Assembly (NCBI GenBank): GCA_019187365.1
Contig: JABARE010000024.1
Location: 26,147-90,146 of the forward strand
Source: Saprospiraceae bacterium
GTDB taxonomy: Bacteria; Bacteroidota; Bacteroidia; Chitinophagales; Saprospiraceae
Reading direction: 5' to 3'
Length of the DNA: 64,000 nt
The notes under the pieces were generated by a model that did not search any database, was not told where the DNA came from, and was given only the letters and a program-made list of their open reading frames with translations. Position numbers and translations under genes: made by a program. Positions within the stretch are counted from its first letter, which is position 1, and every line of letters starts with the position of its first letter. Shown here in pieces: positions 8,414 to 17,818 of this stretch.

Positions 8414-10020
8414 TGTTTGATAAACATGAGGTGAATGTATTCTCTGGACTCCACCCACAGGGAGTCGATAACGCTTCCGCTGAAATCAGGGTAGCGCTTC
8501 AGGTCAACAAAATAACGACCGTTAGGGTCGTTTGCAATCCATTGCCGTTTGATGATCTGCCCGTGGGCTACGGTCGTATAAAACCTCGCGATCTGGTGAA
8601 GTTCGGTATCGCCGAAAATATACCAGTTTCCACCGTGCTGTGCCTGTTTAAGTCGCTGAACGTCAGTCCGCACGTGGTTTCCGTCATTGGTCTTTTCCCG
8701 CGCCGGTTGCAACGTCAGGTTAAAAACCACCCTTACGGCAAGCATAAACAGGGCAACGTACAAAATCCAATTTTTTGCACTGTGAACCACCGGTATGCAA
8801 AACGCTGCAAGCAACAACGAAGCACCAGTCCAGGTCGCATGCAGCCTGGGAATATCCGTAGATCCGGGGTACAGGGGCATGGCAAAGCAAGCGGCCGTAA
8901 GCGCCAAAGTTATCGTCACAAATGTCCACCGGGTCCACTTTCGCAGCGAATCGGGCGCACCGGATGGAGCCTCGAGAAAATAGAGGGCCACGACATTAAA
9001 GAGCGGCACGAACATGAGCAGGTACCGGGGGTAAACCTCCACAGAAAACCAGTAAACGGGAAGATTTACTGCCAGCATGCATGCGTTAAAAAAAACAAAC
9101 CGGTTACTCCGCAACACTTGCATGGTCCTGCGGTGCAAAAAAAGGATCCCGAGCAAAGACCATGGAAGGAAATGGTACAGTTGCTCCCATGGAAAAGTAA
9201 AAATATGAACGATTGTTCGCTCCCATCCGTGGTGGGTTGCCGTGCGCTGGAGAGACTGGTCGGTCAGTACTGCAAACACCTTTGGCAGCGATACCCAGGA
9301 GGCATACGCGGTGTAATATGCTGCCACGGGCATCAGGGCGACCAGTAAGGCAATACCATGAAAGCGGGAGAAAAACTGCTGGCGGAGTGCACCGAAAAAT
9401 GCCAGCGCAACGGGTACCGAGATGGCCTGAAAAACCAGCGCCGGAAGACCTTTGAGCATAAAAGCCACTGCGCAAAGTGCATACGAAAAACCGAAAAAGC
9501 GCGACCACAGGCCGCGTTCGCCATACCGGTACAGCAACATAAAATTGAGAAAGACGACCCAGGAAAAACAAATGTCGATGAGTCCAAACATGCTGTCCCA
9601 AAACAGGATCCTGCCGCTTGTAAGCAAGAGGAGTGCGACCGCGACGGGGGAGACGTGCACTGCAAATTTTTTTACAAAGCCAAAAGAGGTTACAGCAAAC
9701 ACTCCCAAAAAGAACAGATTGAGGGTCCGGGTTGGCCATTCGCCATAATGGCCAAAGACCTCCGAAATAGCGATGATCATCCAATTGAAAAGAGGAGGTT
9801 TGTTGTAGTAGTATTCCCCATTGAGTGTAGGTACGATGAAATTACCGGAATACTTCATTTCAAGGGCCACCAGGGTCCGGATGCCTTCATCGCCGATGAA
9901 TGCGATCCGGTCGAGCCCGAGAAAAAATGCGGGGATGGATAGCAGGCAAGCAGCCAGCAACCACCCGGCGTCGCCGTGAAGAAATGCAAATTGACGGATA
10001 ATGTTGCGGAGACCGTTCAT
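8410..10020 (-). CDS. ArnT/PMT-like polyprenyl-phosphate glycosyltransferase
   Basis: A 536-residue GT-C type integral membrane enzyme with about eleven or twelve hydrophobic segments. The first outer loop carries FIGDEG with the acidic pair at 44-45, typical of GT39/GT83 enzymes, followed by YYNKPPLFNWM, the conserved ArnT-like block. Such enzymes transfer a sugar from a polyprenyl-phosphate carrier to lipid A or another acceptor on the periplasmic side. ATG 10020 is preferred over a TTG at 10086. It lies 68 bp after radA on the same strand and overlaps the GT2 gene by ATGA. The acceptor cannot be read from sequence. Confidence 0.85.
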   Translation of the reverse strand: MNGLRNIIRQFAFLHGDAGWLLAACLLSIPAFFLGLDRIAFIGDEGIRTLVALEMKYSGNFIVPTLNGEYYYNKPPLFNWMIIAISEVFGHYGEWPTRTLNLFFLGVFAVTSFGFVKKFAVHVSPVAVALLLLTSGRILFWDSMFGLIDICFSWVVFLNFMLLYRYGERGLWSRFFGFSYALCAVAFMLKGLPALVFQAISVPVALAFFGALRQQFFSRFHGIALLVALMPVAAYYTAYASWVSLPKVFAVLTDQSLQRTATHHGWERTIVHIFTFPWEQLYHFLPWSLLGILFLHRRTMQVLRSNRFVFFNACMLAVNLPVYWFSVEVYPRYLLMFVPLFNVVALYFLEAPSGAPDSLRKWTRWTFVTITLALTAACFAMPLYPGSTDIPRLHATWTGASLLLAAFCIPVVHSAKNWILYVALFMLAVRVVFNLTLQPAREKTNDGNHVRTDVQRLKQAQHGGNWYIFGDTELHQIARFYTTVAHGQIIKRQWIANDPNGRYFVDLKRYPDFSGSVIDSLWVESREYIHLMFIKQ

Positions 10021-10088
10021 CGCCCAAGGCGCAAAGATGGTGATTTGCAGCGATTTAGGGGCTTGGAGCGGTGGAGACGCTCCCAAGT

Positions 10089-11477
10089 CTAACGAAACTT
10101 TTCAAACAAGGTGGCGTAAAGCTCGTCTACGGATGAAATGCCGACGACGTTGATTGTGTTCTTGCCAGGCCGGAGCCCCCGCGCATTGTATTTTGAAATG
10201 CAGATGGCCTTAAAGCCAATGCGTGCGGCTTCCTGTATTCGGGCGTCGATGCGGGTTACGGCGCGCAACTCCCCGGATAGCCCGATTTCAGCGGCAAAGC
10301 ACACTTGTCTATGAAGGGCCTTGTCTTCCAGGGAGGAGATCACCGCAGCAACCACAGCAAGATCCGTAGCGGGGTCGGCCACCCGCAGGCCACCGGCAAC
10401 GTTGAGGAACACGTCCTTTTGGGCAAGGGGGAATCCACACCGCTTTTCGAGCACGGCAAGCAACATGGCCATTCGACGTTGGTCGAAACCGTTGGCAACG
10501 CGCTGGGGAGTACCATAAACCGGTGCACCCACCAGGGCCTGCATTTCGATCAGGAGGGGGCGGTTTCCTTCAACGGTAGCAGCGATGGCAGATCCACTCA
10601 GGGGTCCCTCGTGTTGCGACAACAGGAATTCCGAGGGGTTGGAGATTCCGTGCAATCCATCATCCTGCATCTCGTAAAGGCAAAGCGCGTCTGTTGAGCC
10701 AAAGCGGTTTTTGAGCACGCGAAGCATGCGGTACGCATATTGTTTCTCCCCTTCGAAGTGCACGACCGTGTCGACCATGTGCTCGAGCAATTTTGGTCCG
10801 GCGATCTCCCCTTCTTTGTTGATGTGCCCAATGAGGATGACGGGGGTGCCACTTTCTTTGGCGAAGCGGATGAGTTGGAAGGCAGTGGCCCGGATTTGGG
10901 CTATGCTCCCTGGTGCCGAGTCGACATCTTCTGCGTAAAGGGTCTGCACGGAATCCACGATGAGCAGACCCGTTTCCAGCTGCACGGCGGTGGCCAATAT
11001 GGCGGAAACCCGGGTTTCGGGGAGGATATAGCATTTCTTGCCAGAACCTCCGATCCGGTTGGCACGCAACTTCAGTTGCTCCGGACTTTCCTCTCCTGAC
11101 ACATAAAGAACCTTGTCTGAGGATGCGCCAAGGGCGATTTGGAGCATTAGGGTGGATTTTCCGATGCCGGGTTGCCCGGTGAGCAGGGTCACGGAACCAG
11201 CGACCAATCCGCCGCCGAGGCCCGCGTCAAACTCGACGTCGCCCGTGTTCATGCGCTTTACGGGAAGAGAGGACAATTCATCAATTGGAACGGGCCTGGT
11301 CGCTAGTTGCATTGAGCCGTACTCCTTCCAGTTTCCAGCAGTTTGGCTTTCGGACGATGGAAGCACCAAATCTTCGATCATGGTGTTCCACGCGCTGCAT
11401 GAGGGGCATTTCCCCAGCCATTTGGGCGATTCGGCACCGCATTCTTTACAGTAAAAGTGCTTTTTTAATTTCGCCAT
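10089..11477 (-). CDS. radA: DNA repair protein RadA (Sms)
   Basis: A 462-residue RecA-like ATPase that helps process branched recombination intermediates. It has the N-terminal zinc finger (Cys10, 13, 24 and 27), the Walker A motif GQPGIGKST at 101-109, the RadA-specific KNRFGSTDAL block, and a C-terminal Lon-protease-like domain (ALVGAPVYGTPQRVANGFD onward). ATG 11477 is chosen because the zinc finger begins nine residues later; the longer frame from 11534 adds 19 residues with no family support. It is the first gene of a same-strand run leading into the glycosylation cassette. Confidence 0.95.
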   Translation of the reverse strand: MAKLKKHFYCKECGAESPKWLGKCPSCSAWNTMIEDLVLPSSESQTAGNWKEYGSMQLATRPVPIDELSSLPVKRMNTGDVEFDAGLGGGLVAGSVTLLTGQPGIGKSTLMLQIALGASSDKVLYVSGEESPEQLKLRANRIGGSGKKCYILPETRVSAILATAVQLETGLLIVDSVQTLYAEDVDSAPGSIAQIRATAFQLIRFAKESGTPVILIGHINKEGEIAGPKLLEHMVDTVVHFEGEKQYAYRMLRVLKNRFGSTDALCLYEMQDDGLHGISNPSEFLLSQHEGPLSGSAIAATVEGNRPLLIEMQALVGAPVYGTPQRVANGFDQRRMAMLLAVLEKRCGFPLAQKDVFLNVAGGLRVADPATDLAVVAAVISSLEDKALHRQVCFAAEIGLSGELRAVTRIDARIQEAARIGFKAICISKYNARGLRPGKNTINVVGISSVDELYATLFEKFR

Positions 11478-12418
11478 AGTCGCTATGCGTCGACCGCGCA
11501 AGGTAGCCATTCTTGTACACCAGGGTTCTTTCACACCGCCCCAAAGGCAATTTTGCCAAGGGTGTGCTAACCCTTATTTAATCTAAACGGGTCTCAATTG
11601 CGCCTTATTTTTAAAGGGTTTGGGGGTGGCTTTGAAAAAAAAAATGATAAAAATTATTCTTTCCAGCGTGTTCGCCATGGTTTGCTAAGAAATTGATATT
11701 TAATTTTTTATAAATTATCCAAGGCGTGTGAAACAAAAGTTTTTCGCCTTTTGGCACAAATTCAGTAGGATGGTTGTTGTAACGGAAGTAAGGAAAATGT
11801 AAATTTGCTGCTCAATGCAATAACGACCTCTGGCCCTATTTCATAAGATACAGTTTCAATTGGTTTTTTGGGGTTATGCGGGGTATCGTCTTTTTTAGAT
11901 GGTACCCTGCTTTTTTTTGTCCCTGATTGTTTACCCCTCCGGGAGTTGGCTTTGAAATTGACCGTTTTGGAGTAATCCTGCCGTTAAAAACATGCGACTT
12001 TTTCTGTTCGGCCGGTTTGGGCGGCATCCTGGTTATCGATGTACGGTCCTTTAGGATCCGTCGTAGGGAAGGCTACTCGGTTCAAATCGATTGAGCCTTG
12101 CGGAGTGGGGATTAAAGATGCCAGGGACTTCCAACAATTGTGCTATGCGATTTCAACTTTTGTCGACTCCATAGGGGTCGTTCCTGTCTCGGTTGTTCCG
12201 CAAACAAAATGAAGCCTTGCCCGGGGCAGGATACACTCCACAGGCTATCGGCATGGTTAACAGGGTGACCGCTTTCTGACTGGCAGGGTGCGAAATTCTG
12301 TACGAAAGGATGGAACTAATTCATCCTTTTTAAGGCAAGTTTGTTTTTGGGGATGAAGTGGGTTTAATTCACCTGAACAATTCTGGCTCCCTTGAGGCCA
12401 AAGACCTAATTTTGCCGC
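11478..12418. other. Gene-free region, 0.94 kb
   Basis: No convincing gene on either strand. The left part (about 11560-11830) is visibly A+T-rich. The right part (about 11830-12360) is closer to coding composition but broken by stops in every plus-strand frame. A 63-codon Lys-rich frame on the minus strand (11836-12027) has no recognisable features. No tRNA, tmRNA or RNase P signature was found by eye. The scpB promoter box lies at its right edge. Confidence 0.5.
12407..12414 (+). promoter_or_regulatory. -7 box immediately before scpB
   Basis: TAATTTTG is an exact TAnnTTTG match and ends only 4 nt before the ATG at 12419. Transcription would start at or within a few bases of the start codon, so the mRNA may be leaderless. 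Confidence 0.55.
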
Positions 12419-13051
12419 ATGGTAAACAATCCTTACGCCCCGGCTGTAGAAAGCCTGCTGTTCGTCTCCCCGTCGCCGATCAGCCCCGCCGACATCAAGT
12501 ACTGCATCGAAAACAGTCTTTCGGTGAGCATCCGGCTGGAAGACATCGATTTGGCACTCGACGAGCTCATTCAACGTTATGCCTCTGCCGATTTTGGCAT
12601 TGAACTGCGCGAAGTAGCCGGTGGCTTCCAGTTTCTTTCCAAGCCTGCACATTTTCCGGTCATCGCCGAACACATCAAACTGACCACCCGAAAAAAGTTG
12701 TCGAAAGCAGCCATGGAGTCCCTTGCCATCATCGCCTATAAGCAGCCTGTCTCAAAGGCAGAGATTGAGCAGATCCGAGGGGTGAATTCTGACCACTCGA
12801 TCCAGAAACTCATGGAAAAGGAGCTCATTGAGATTTCCGGTAGAAGCGAGGGTCCCGGCAAGCCGTTTTTATTTTCAACATCGCAGCGATTTATGGAATA
12901 TTTTGGCCTTAAAAGCATGGAGGATTTGCCCAAGCTCAAAGACTTTTCACCTCCCGGTCAGGAAATGGGGGAAGCAGCTCCCATCGAGGTAGAGGTCCCG
13001 GCTGAACCACTGGTCATCCAGGATGCTGCTCCCGGAACAAATGAAGAATGA
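12419..13051 (+). CDS. scpB: Segregation and condensation protein B
   Basis: A 210-residue ScpB, the winged-helix partner of ScpA and SMC in chromosome condensation. AAMESLAIIAYKQPVSKAEI and the following IRGVNSDHSIQKLMEKELIE are the family signature of the second winged helix. The N-terminal block MVNNPYAPAVESLLFVSPSPI aligns with the usual start. The C-terminal 40 residues are acidic and Pro/Glu-rich, as is common. scpA is not in the window. The stop codon abuts the next gene, suggesting a two-gene operon. Confidence 0.95.
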   Translation: MVNNPYAPAVESLLFVSPSPISPADIKYCIENSLSVSIRLEDIDLALDELIQRYASADFGIELREVAGGFQFLSKPAHFPVIAEHIKLTTRKKLSKAAMESLAIIAYKQPVSKAEIEQIRGVNSDHSIQKLMEKELIEISGRSEGPGKPFLFSTSQRFMEYFGLKSMEDLPKLKDFSPPGQEMGEAAPIEVEVPAEPLVIQDAAPGTNEE

Positions 13052-13052
13052 G

Positions 13053-13580
13053 ATGGACCCCGTGGTAAACCGCGTCCGACAGAGTTCACTGATCACCCTA
13101 AAACTGGAGGAGCTCTACCCGGCAGAGCCCATTGCCACATTCGATCTCAAAGATTACCTCTTCCAGGGGCTAATCCTGCGCGAAAAGGACTTCCGGCAGG
13201 CACTTGCCTCCCACGACTGGGAGCAGTACCGTGGAGTCAACCTGGCCGTTGGCTGCTCTGCCGATGCCATCATACCCACTTGGGCCTACATGCTGGTGGG
13301 GGCCTACGCCAGTGAAATTGCGCATGACGTTTTCTTTGGCGCCCACAACGACCTGCTCGTTGCACATTACCGTAAAGAACTCCAGAAAATGGACCTTGAG
13401 GCTTTTCGCGATGCCCGGGTTGTGGTGAAAGGCTGTAGCGACCGGGAAATTCCAGCGGCGGCCTTCCTGGAAATCAGCCGGCTCCTGAAACCGGTTGTGC
13501 ACTCGCTCTTCTTTGGGGAACCTTGTTCTACCGTACCCGTTTACAAGCGGCCAAAAACAGCCTCCGAATCACAGGACTAA
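13053..13580 (+). CDS. DUF2480 family protein
   Basis: A 175-residue soluble protein of the Bacteroidota DUF2480 family, recognised from the N-terminal pattern VNRVRQSSLITLKLEELYP, the block DYLFQGLILREKDFR and the later VVVKGCSDREIP. No biochemical function is known to me. ATG 13053 matches the usual start of family members; in-frame ATGs at 13041 and 13023 would overlap scpB. It follows the scpB stop by 1 nt, so the pair is almost certainly co-transcribed. Confidence 0.85.
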   Translation: MDPVVNRVRQSSLITLKLEELYPAEPIATFDLKDYLFQGLILREKDFRQALASHDWEQYRGVNLAVGCSADAIIPTWAYMLVGAYASEIAHDVFFGAHNDLLVAHYRKELQKMDLEAFRDARVVVKGCSDREIPAAAFLEISRLLKPVVHSLFFGEPCSTVPVYKRPKTASESQD

Positions 13581-13637
13581 TTCTTCAATTCGGGGCAGGT
13601 TGTTAAGGAGCGGCCCGTTTTACTTACTACGGCGGGA

Positions 13638-14426
13638 TCAGCTTCCGTCGCCATCGAGGATGTTGCCCAATCCTCCAAGTATGCTTCCTTCTTCACGACG
13701 GCGGCCCCCACCGTATTGCAGGATGCGCGAAGCGAGCCTGCTTATGGGTAGGGATTGGATCCAGACTTTGCCCGGGCCGCGCAACACCGCGTAAAAGAGG
13801 CCTTCGCCTCCAAATACAACGTTCTTTATTCCGCGGATGAACTCGATGTCGAAATCGACGCGGGAGGTGTAAGCCACCACACAACCCGTGTCAATGCGCA
13901 AAACATCTCCCACACCGAGCTGTAGCTCTTTCACATATCCGCCCGCATGAACAAAGGCCATTCCGTCGCCTTCCAATTTTTGCATGATGAACCCCTCCCC
14001 TCCAAAAATACCGGTACCCAGCCTCTTCTGCAGTTCTATCCCGACGGAAACCCCCATAGCAGCACATAGGAAAGCATCCTTCTGGGCCACCACCTTACCG
14101 TCGAGCTCGGAGAGGTCGAGCGGGATGATCTTTCCGGCATAAGGGGATGCAAAACTCACCCGGGCTTTACCGCCGCCCTGGTTGGTATAAGCGGTCATAA
14201 ACAGGCTTTCACCGGTCAGCAGTCGCTTACCCGCTGAAAACAGTTTGCCCATGAAACCTCCATCCTGCTGGGTGCCATCCCCAAATATGGTCGCCATGGT
14301 GATGCCATCCTCCATCATCAAAAAAGATCCTGCTTCGGCAATGGCCGTCTCTCCCGGGTCGAGCTCTATCTCGACGTATTGCATTTCTTCACCAAAAATC
14401 CGGAAGTCAATTTCGTGATTTCTCAT
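13638..14426 (-). CDS. TIGR00266/AIM24 family protein
   Basis: A 262-residue protein of the TIGR00266 (AIM24-like, DUF124) family. Hallmarks are LDPGETAIAEAGSFLMMEDGI near the N-terminus, Gly-rich turns (GGGKARVSFASPYAGKIIPLDL) and GEGFIMQKLEGDGMAFVHAGG. Members fold as a beta-structure related to tryptophan-RNA-binding attenuator protein; the bacterial role is not settled. No signal peptide. The C-terminal tail is Gly/Arg-rich (YGGGRRREEGSILGGLGNIL). Convergent with the DUF2480 gene, 57 bp away. Confidence 0.88.
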   Translation of the reverse strand: MRNHEIDFRIFGEEMQYVEIELDPGETAIAEAGSFLMMEDGITMATIFGDGTQQDGGFMGKLFSAGKRLLTGESLFMTAYTNQGGGKARVSFASPYAGKIIPLDLSELDGKVVAQKDAFLCAAMGVSVGIELQKRLGTGIFGGEGFIMQKLEGDGMAFVHAGGYVKELQLGVGDVLRIDTGCVVAYTSRVDFDIEFIRGIKNVVFGGEGLFYAVLRGPGKVWIQSLPISRLASRILQYGGGRRREEGSILGGLGNILDGDGS

Positions 14427-14711
14427 ATGCGATTTTCTTTCGCAGCAAAGCTACTGGGTTTTTTAATCCGCCGTAAGGGCACAGCCAGCCAGGGGCTGCC
14501 TTAGTGGCTTAAATGGTCATTCCAAACAGCAAAAAAATACCCGCTTTTCTAATTACTAAGTGCTTATTTACCAATATTAAATATATATTAAAAAGTTTGT
14601 TGCGCTCTCTTACCCAGGACTGTAAATCTTTTTGGCTGGAAGGTTTCCGGGAGACTTTGCGAAGTAGCTTTACCCCGCTTTTGCCATGGTCATGCAAGCA
14701 TGCCATGTAAG

Positions 14712-14740
14712 GGGGTACTTTTGAACGGGTACCCCTTTTT
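14712..14740 (+). terminator. Terminator-like hairpin
   Basis: GGGGTAC (14712-14718) pairs with GTACCCC (14729-14735) around 10 nt and is followed by five T. No plus-strand gene ends just upstream, so it may be a relic or end an unseen short transcript. Confidence 0.45.
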
Positions 14741-15009
14741 GTATGCTGCGGTGGAGCTGTGATTTGACGTAATTCATCGGCTGAACACCCCTGCTCATAC
14801 TGCTTGTCAGCCTGCCCGCTCCTTTCCCGTTCCTCTGCAAAAAGCAAACAAATCCACAACACCCTGATGCAGGGCTCTCAAGCCAGTTAAGAATTTATCT
14901 TCATAACCCCTTGAAAGGTAACGAGGTCCTTCTTATGTGCATGTGCTCTTCCCCGAACGTCAAATGCATTTTGTCTCTTTGAAGAAATTGCATTTCTCAC
15001 CCAATGAAG

Positions 15010-15017
15010 TATCTTTA
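15010..15017 (+). promoter_or_regulatory. Probable -7 box of the secreted esterase
   Basis: TATCTTTA matches TAnnTTTG at all but the last base, 32 nt before the ATG at 15050. Confidence 0.4.
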
Positions 15018-15049
15018 GCAAGCTTACGGACACTTAATTCACAACGATC

Positions 15050-16255
15050 ATGAAGAAGTTTCGTGGTTCCCCTGTCAACTGGTTGGCCGGCGGAACATTG
15101 ATCCTTTGCTCTATACAGGTTTCGGCCCAGCTTAAAATTGATACCGCATTCCGGTTGGATGGTTTCCGCCGGGAATTTATCGCACAGATCCCTTCAGGAA
15201 AGGTGCCCGATGCGGGCTATCCCGTGGTGCTCATGTTGCACAGTGCATCGCATGACAAGGAGGAGTTTTACTACAAGCATGGGTGGAAGGAACTCGGTGA
15301 AAAAGAAAATTTCATAACCGTTTTCCCCTCTTCACTGCATTGGTGTTATATTGAGAAGCCTGATTCCCTCCGGATCAACCATGCCCGCTGGGTTACTTCT
15401 GAATTGATTGAATCGGCATGTCCTGAAGACAGGGCAAAGTTGATCAGCGACCTGCACTTTCTGGAAAGCATTCTCGATTGGCTCATCCTGCACGTTGCCA
15501 TTGATACGCATAAAGTATTTGCCAGTGGATTTTCAGATGGATCAAGAATGTCGCATAAACTTGCCAACCAGGCCACCCATCGTATCAAAGCCGTTGGGCA
15601 TTCCAGCGGTGGGTATCACCCTGGCGACACGATCATGACGCAAGTCAGGGTGCCCAACTGGTTTATGGTTGGAACAGACGACGAACGCTTTATTGTTCCA
15701 CCCTATACGGAATTGCCGTTCGGTGGCGATTCCATATTAGATTATCTGCACACTTACCTTGTGCGCATTTTGCGAAGCCAGGGATTGACCAATAACTACA
15801 CTCTTGCCGAAGGCGAATATGCAAAAACCTACATGTTTGCCGAATGCAGACCTGGTGTCCCTTGTGCGCCTTACTTTTTCTCGCTGCTAAAGGGGATGGG
15901 CCATCAATACCCCAATGGAGAAAATCACCCGGTCGACGGACCAAAATGGTTTTGGAATTTCTTTTGCAACCCTCCGTCGACGACAACTGCTACAAAAAAT
16001 GAACCATCCAATTCATTGATCGTACTGAATTCCTCTCCCAATCCGGCCAGCGGTGAGATGATCCTGTATCTTTCGTCAGACCAGGAGGAGCTGAAGGAGA
16101 TCGCCGTTTTTACCTCGTCGGGTGCCCGCCTGCTCACCAAGCCAGCTATTATGGGAAGGGTTAGCCTCAGAAAAAGCGAAGTGGGATCAGGACTGTATCT
16201 TGTTCAGGCCAGGACGAAAAAAGGTATACTATTTTCAAAAGTTTCCTTCTACTGA
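15050..16255 (+). CDS. Secreted PHB-depolymerase-like esterase with T9SS sorting domain
   Basis: A 401-residue exported alpha/beta hydrolase. A signal peptide ends near SVQVSA-type residues around position 26, followed by the hydrolase domain (about 40-310). The nucleophile elbow is GFSDG in ASGFSDGSRMSH, the acid probably in GTDDERF and the histidine in GMGHQYP, the arrangement of the LpqC/PHB-depolymerase and feruloyl esterase group. The substrate is unknown. Residues from about 325 (SSPNPASGEM) form a type A T9SS C-terminal domain ending SKVSFY, so the protein should be exported across the outer membrane and attached or released. It stands alone between two gene-poor stretches. Confidence 0.82.
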   Translation: MKKFRGSPVNWLAGGTLILCSIQVSAQLKIDTAFRLDGFRREFIAQIPSGKVPDAGYPVVLMLHSASHDKEEFYYKHGWKELGEKENFITVFPSSLHWCYIEKPDSLRINHARWVTSELIESACPEDRAKLISDLHFLESILDWLILHVAIDTHKVFASGFSDGSRMSHKLANQATHRIKAVGHSSGGYHPGDTIMTQVRVPNWFMVGTDDERFIVPPYTELPFGGDSILDYLHTYLVRILRSQGLTNNYTLAEGEYAKTYMFAECRPGVPCAPYFFSLLKGMGHQYPNGENHPVDGPKWFWNFFCNPPSTTTATKNEPSNSLIVLNSSPNPASGEMILYLSSDQEELKEIAVFTSSGARLLTKPAIMGRVSLRKSEVGSGLYLVQARTKKGILFSKVSFY

Positions 16256-16291
16256 GTCAGGCAAACAGGATGTACCCATCGCGAACATCAT

Positions 16292-16307
16292 ACTAACGTT
16301 TGTTAGT
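16292..16307. repeat. Small palindrome between convergent genes
   Basis: ACTAAC (16292-16297) and GTTAGT (16302-16307) flank GTTT, in the 53-bp gap between the esterase and the SLC13 gene. A near copy of the left part recurs at about 16797 inside the transporter gene. The stem is weak and has no clear T-tract, so its role is uncertain. Confidence 0.4.
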
Positions 16308-16308
16308 T

Positions 16309-17814
16309 TCATCTATGCCACCAGGCCGCGAATGCGCTGATGGTGGCAATGCTGATGAGGTTAACGACCAGCCCGGCACGAAGCATTTCCCGCAACGGGA
16401 TCCGCCCGCTTGAAAAAACGATGGCATTGGGCGGAGTGCCCATGGGCAACATTCCGGCGCAACTTGCGGCCAGGGTCATTGGGATGCCCAGATCGGTCGC
16501 CGGCAATCCCAGGGAGGCCGCAACAGCCGTCAGGATTGGAGCCATGACGATCACCTGGGCAACATTGCTCATGACCTCGCTCAGAAAGATCGAACCGGCT
16601 GTCACGAGCAGGATCAACATGAACTTACTCTGTGGTGCGCCCGCTGCTAAGGCATTCCCTGCCAACTGCAACAGTCCGGAATCTTCCAGAGCATGTGCCA
16701 GTGCCAGCCCGCCGCCAAAGAGGATCAGAATGCCCCACGCCATGCTTTGCGTATCTGTCCACTCCAACAGACGAGGCAAGCGTTCAACCTTATCCCTACT
16801 AACGTTTGTATTTGAATTTATTCCCCCTGATTCAGAAGGGATCACAAAAAGTGTCAGGGCTCCAAACAGGGCAATTCCGGCATCGGTCAGGGGTAATGAA
16901 GTCCAATTCTCCAACGGGGTTCTGATTACCCACAATAAGGCCGTCCCTCCAAAAATCAGACAAACCCTGAGTTCAGCAACTGACCAAGGACCCAGTTGGT
17001 CATGTTGTTTCTGAATAAAGGATGACAGTTCGGAGTTCAGTCCCGGGGTATTCCGGAAAAGCCATTTCACAAAAGCCAGATACGTAAAAAGGGCAATCGC
17101 GATCGCTACCGGGAAGGCTCTGCCAAACCAGGACATGAAGTTCAGTGTTCCGGGTTGATGGTCATTGATAAAGCCTGCATAGGCAATATTGGGTGGAGTA
17201 CCGACCAAGGTTGAAAGTCCGCCGATGTTTGAAGCATAGGCAATGGTGAGCAACAAGGCCACGGACATGGTCTTCATTTCATCTTCCCGGCAGGAGTTTT
17301 GAAGTACCGAAAGCACCGACAGCGCTATGGGAAACATCATCATCGTCGTTGCCGTATTGCTGAGCCACATACTGATCAAAAACGTTGCCAGCATAAAACC
17401 TGCGATGACCTGGGGGCCACTGGTACCAAAGCGAAGCAATATGTTCAGGGCGATCCTTCGGTGCAACCCCCACTTTTCAATAGACAGGGCAAGTAAAAAG
17501 CCCCCCAAAAAAAGGAAGATTACGGGGTCGGCATAATGCCTGGCCACTTCTGCGATCGGATGTTGCATCCAAACGGGCAACACCACCAATGGAAATAAGG
17601 CCACTACCGGCATGGGAAGCCATTCCAGTACCCAGCAGGCAATCATTACCATGGCCAGAACGAGGGTTTTAACTGCAAGGGGCTCCAGCTTCAGCGGATT
17701 GAACAGACAGATCCATCCAAGGAAGATACCCAGTAAAAGAAGCAGGAGTAACGGGGGGATTGATCTGTTTTTTCTCTCTTTCGGATGGTCCGAAATCACA
17801 TCCCTATTGGCCAT
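16309..17814 (-). CDS. SLC13/DASS family anion symporter
   Basis: A 501-residue membrane protein with about twelve hydrophobic helices, of the divalent anion:sodium symporter family (dicarboxylates, sulfate or related anions). Family blocks include SNTATTMMMFPIALSVL in the first half and its partner SNVAQVIVMAPI in the second, the repeat pair that lines the Na+/substrate site. ATG 17814 starts just before the first helix; a longer frame from 17943 overlaps the terC gene and is rejected. It lies 4 bp after terC on the same strand, so the two are co-transcribed. The substrate cannot be decided here. Confidence 0.87.
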   Translation of the reverse strand: MANRDVISDHPKERKNRSIPPLLLLLLLGIFLGWICLFNPLKLEPLAVKTLVLAMVMIACWVLEWLPMPVVALFPLVVLPVWMQHPIAEVARHYADPVIFLFLGGFLLALSIEKWGLHRRIALNILLRFGTSGPQVIAGFMLATFLISMWLSNTATTMMMFPIALSVLSVLQNSCREDEMKTMSVALLLTIAYASNIGGLSTLVGTPPNIAYAGFINDHQPGTLNFMSWFGRAFPVAIAIALFTYLAFVKWLFRNTPGLNSELSSFIQKQHDQLGPWSVAELRVCLIFGGTALLWVIRTPLENWTSLPLTDAGIALFGALTLFVIPSESGGINSNTNVSRDKVERLPRLLEWTDTQSMAWGILILFGGGLALAHALEDSGLLQLAGNALAAGAPQSKFMLILLVTAGSIFLSEVMSNVAQVIVMAPILTAVAASLGLPATDLGIPMTLAASCAGMLPMGTPPNAIVFSSGRIPLREMLRAGLVVNLISIATISAFAAWWHR

Positions 17815-17818
17815 TCGA

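Larger units (their letters stand above)
14427..15049. other. Gene-free region, 0.62 kb
   Basis: Holds an A+T-rich stretch (about 14540-14610), a terminator-like hairpin at 14712-14740 and the promoter box of the following secreted esterase. A 117-codon minus-strand frame (14509-14862) has no family features and I do not accept it. Confidence 0.5.

Noticed and set aside
11836..12027. 63-codon Lys-rich minus-strand frame
   Set aside because: Too short, no promoter box or conserved motif, and composition explained by A+T-rich DNA.
14509..14862. 117-codon minus-strand frame
   Set aside because: No recognisable domain; crosses a terminator-like hairpin and an A+T-rich spacer.
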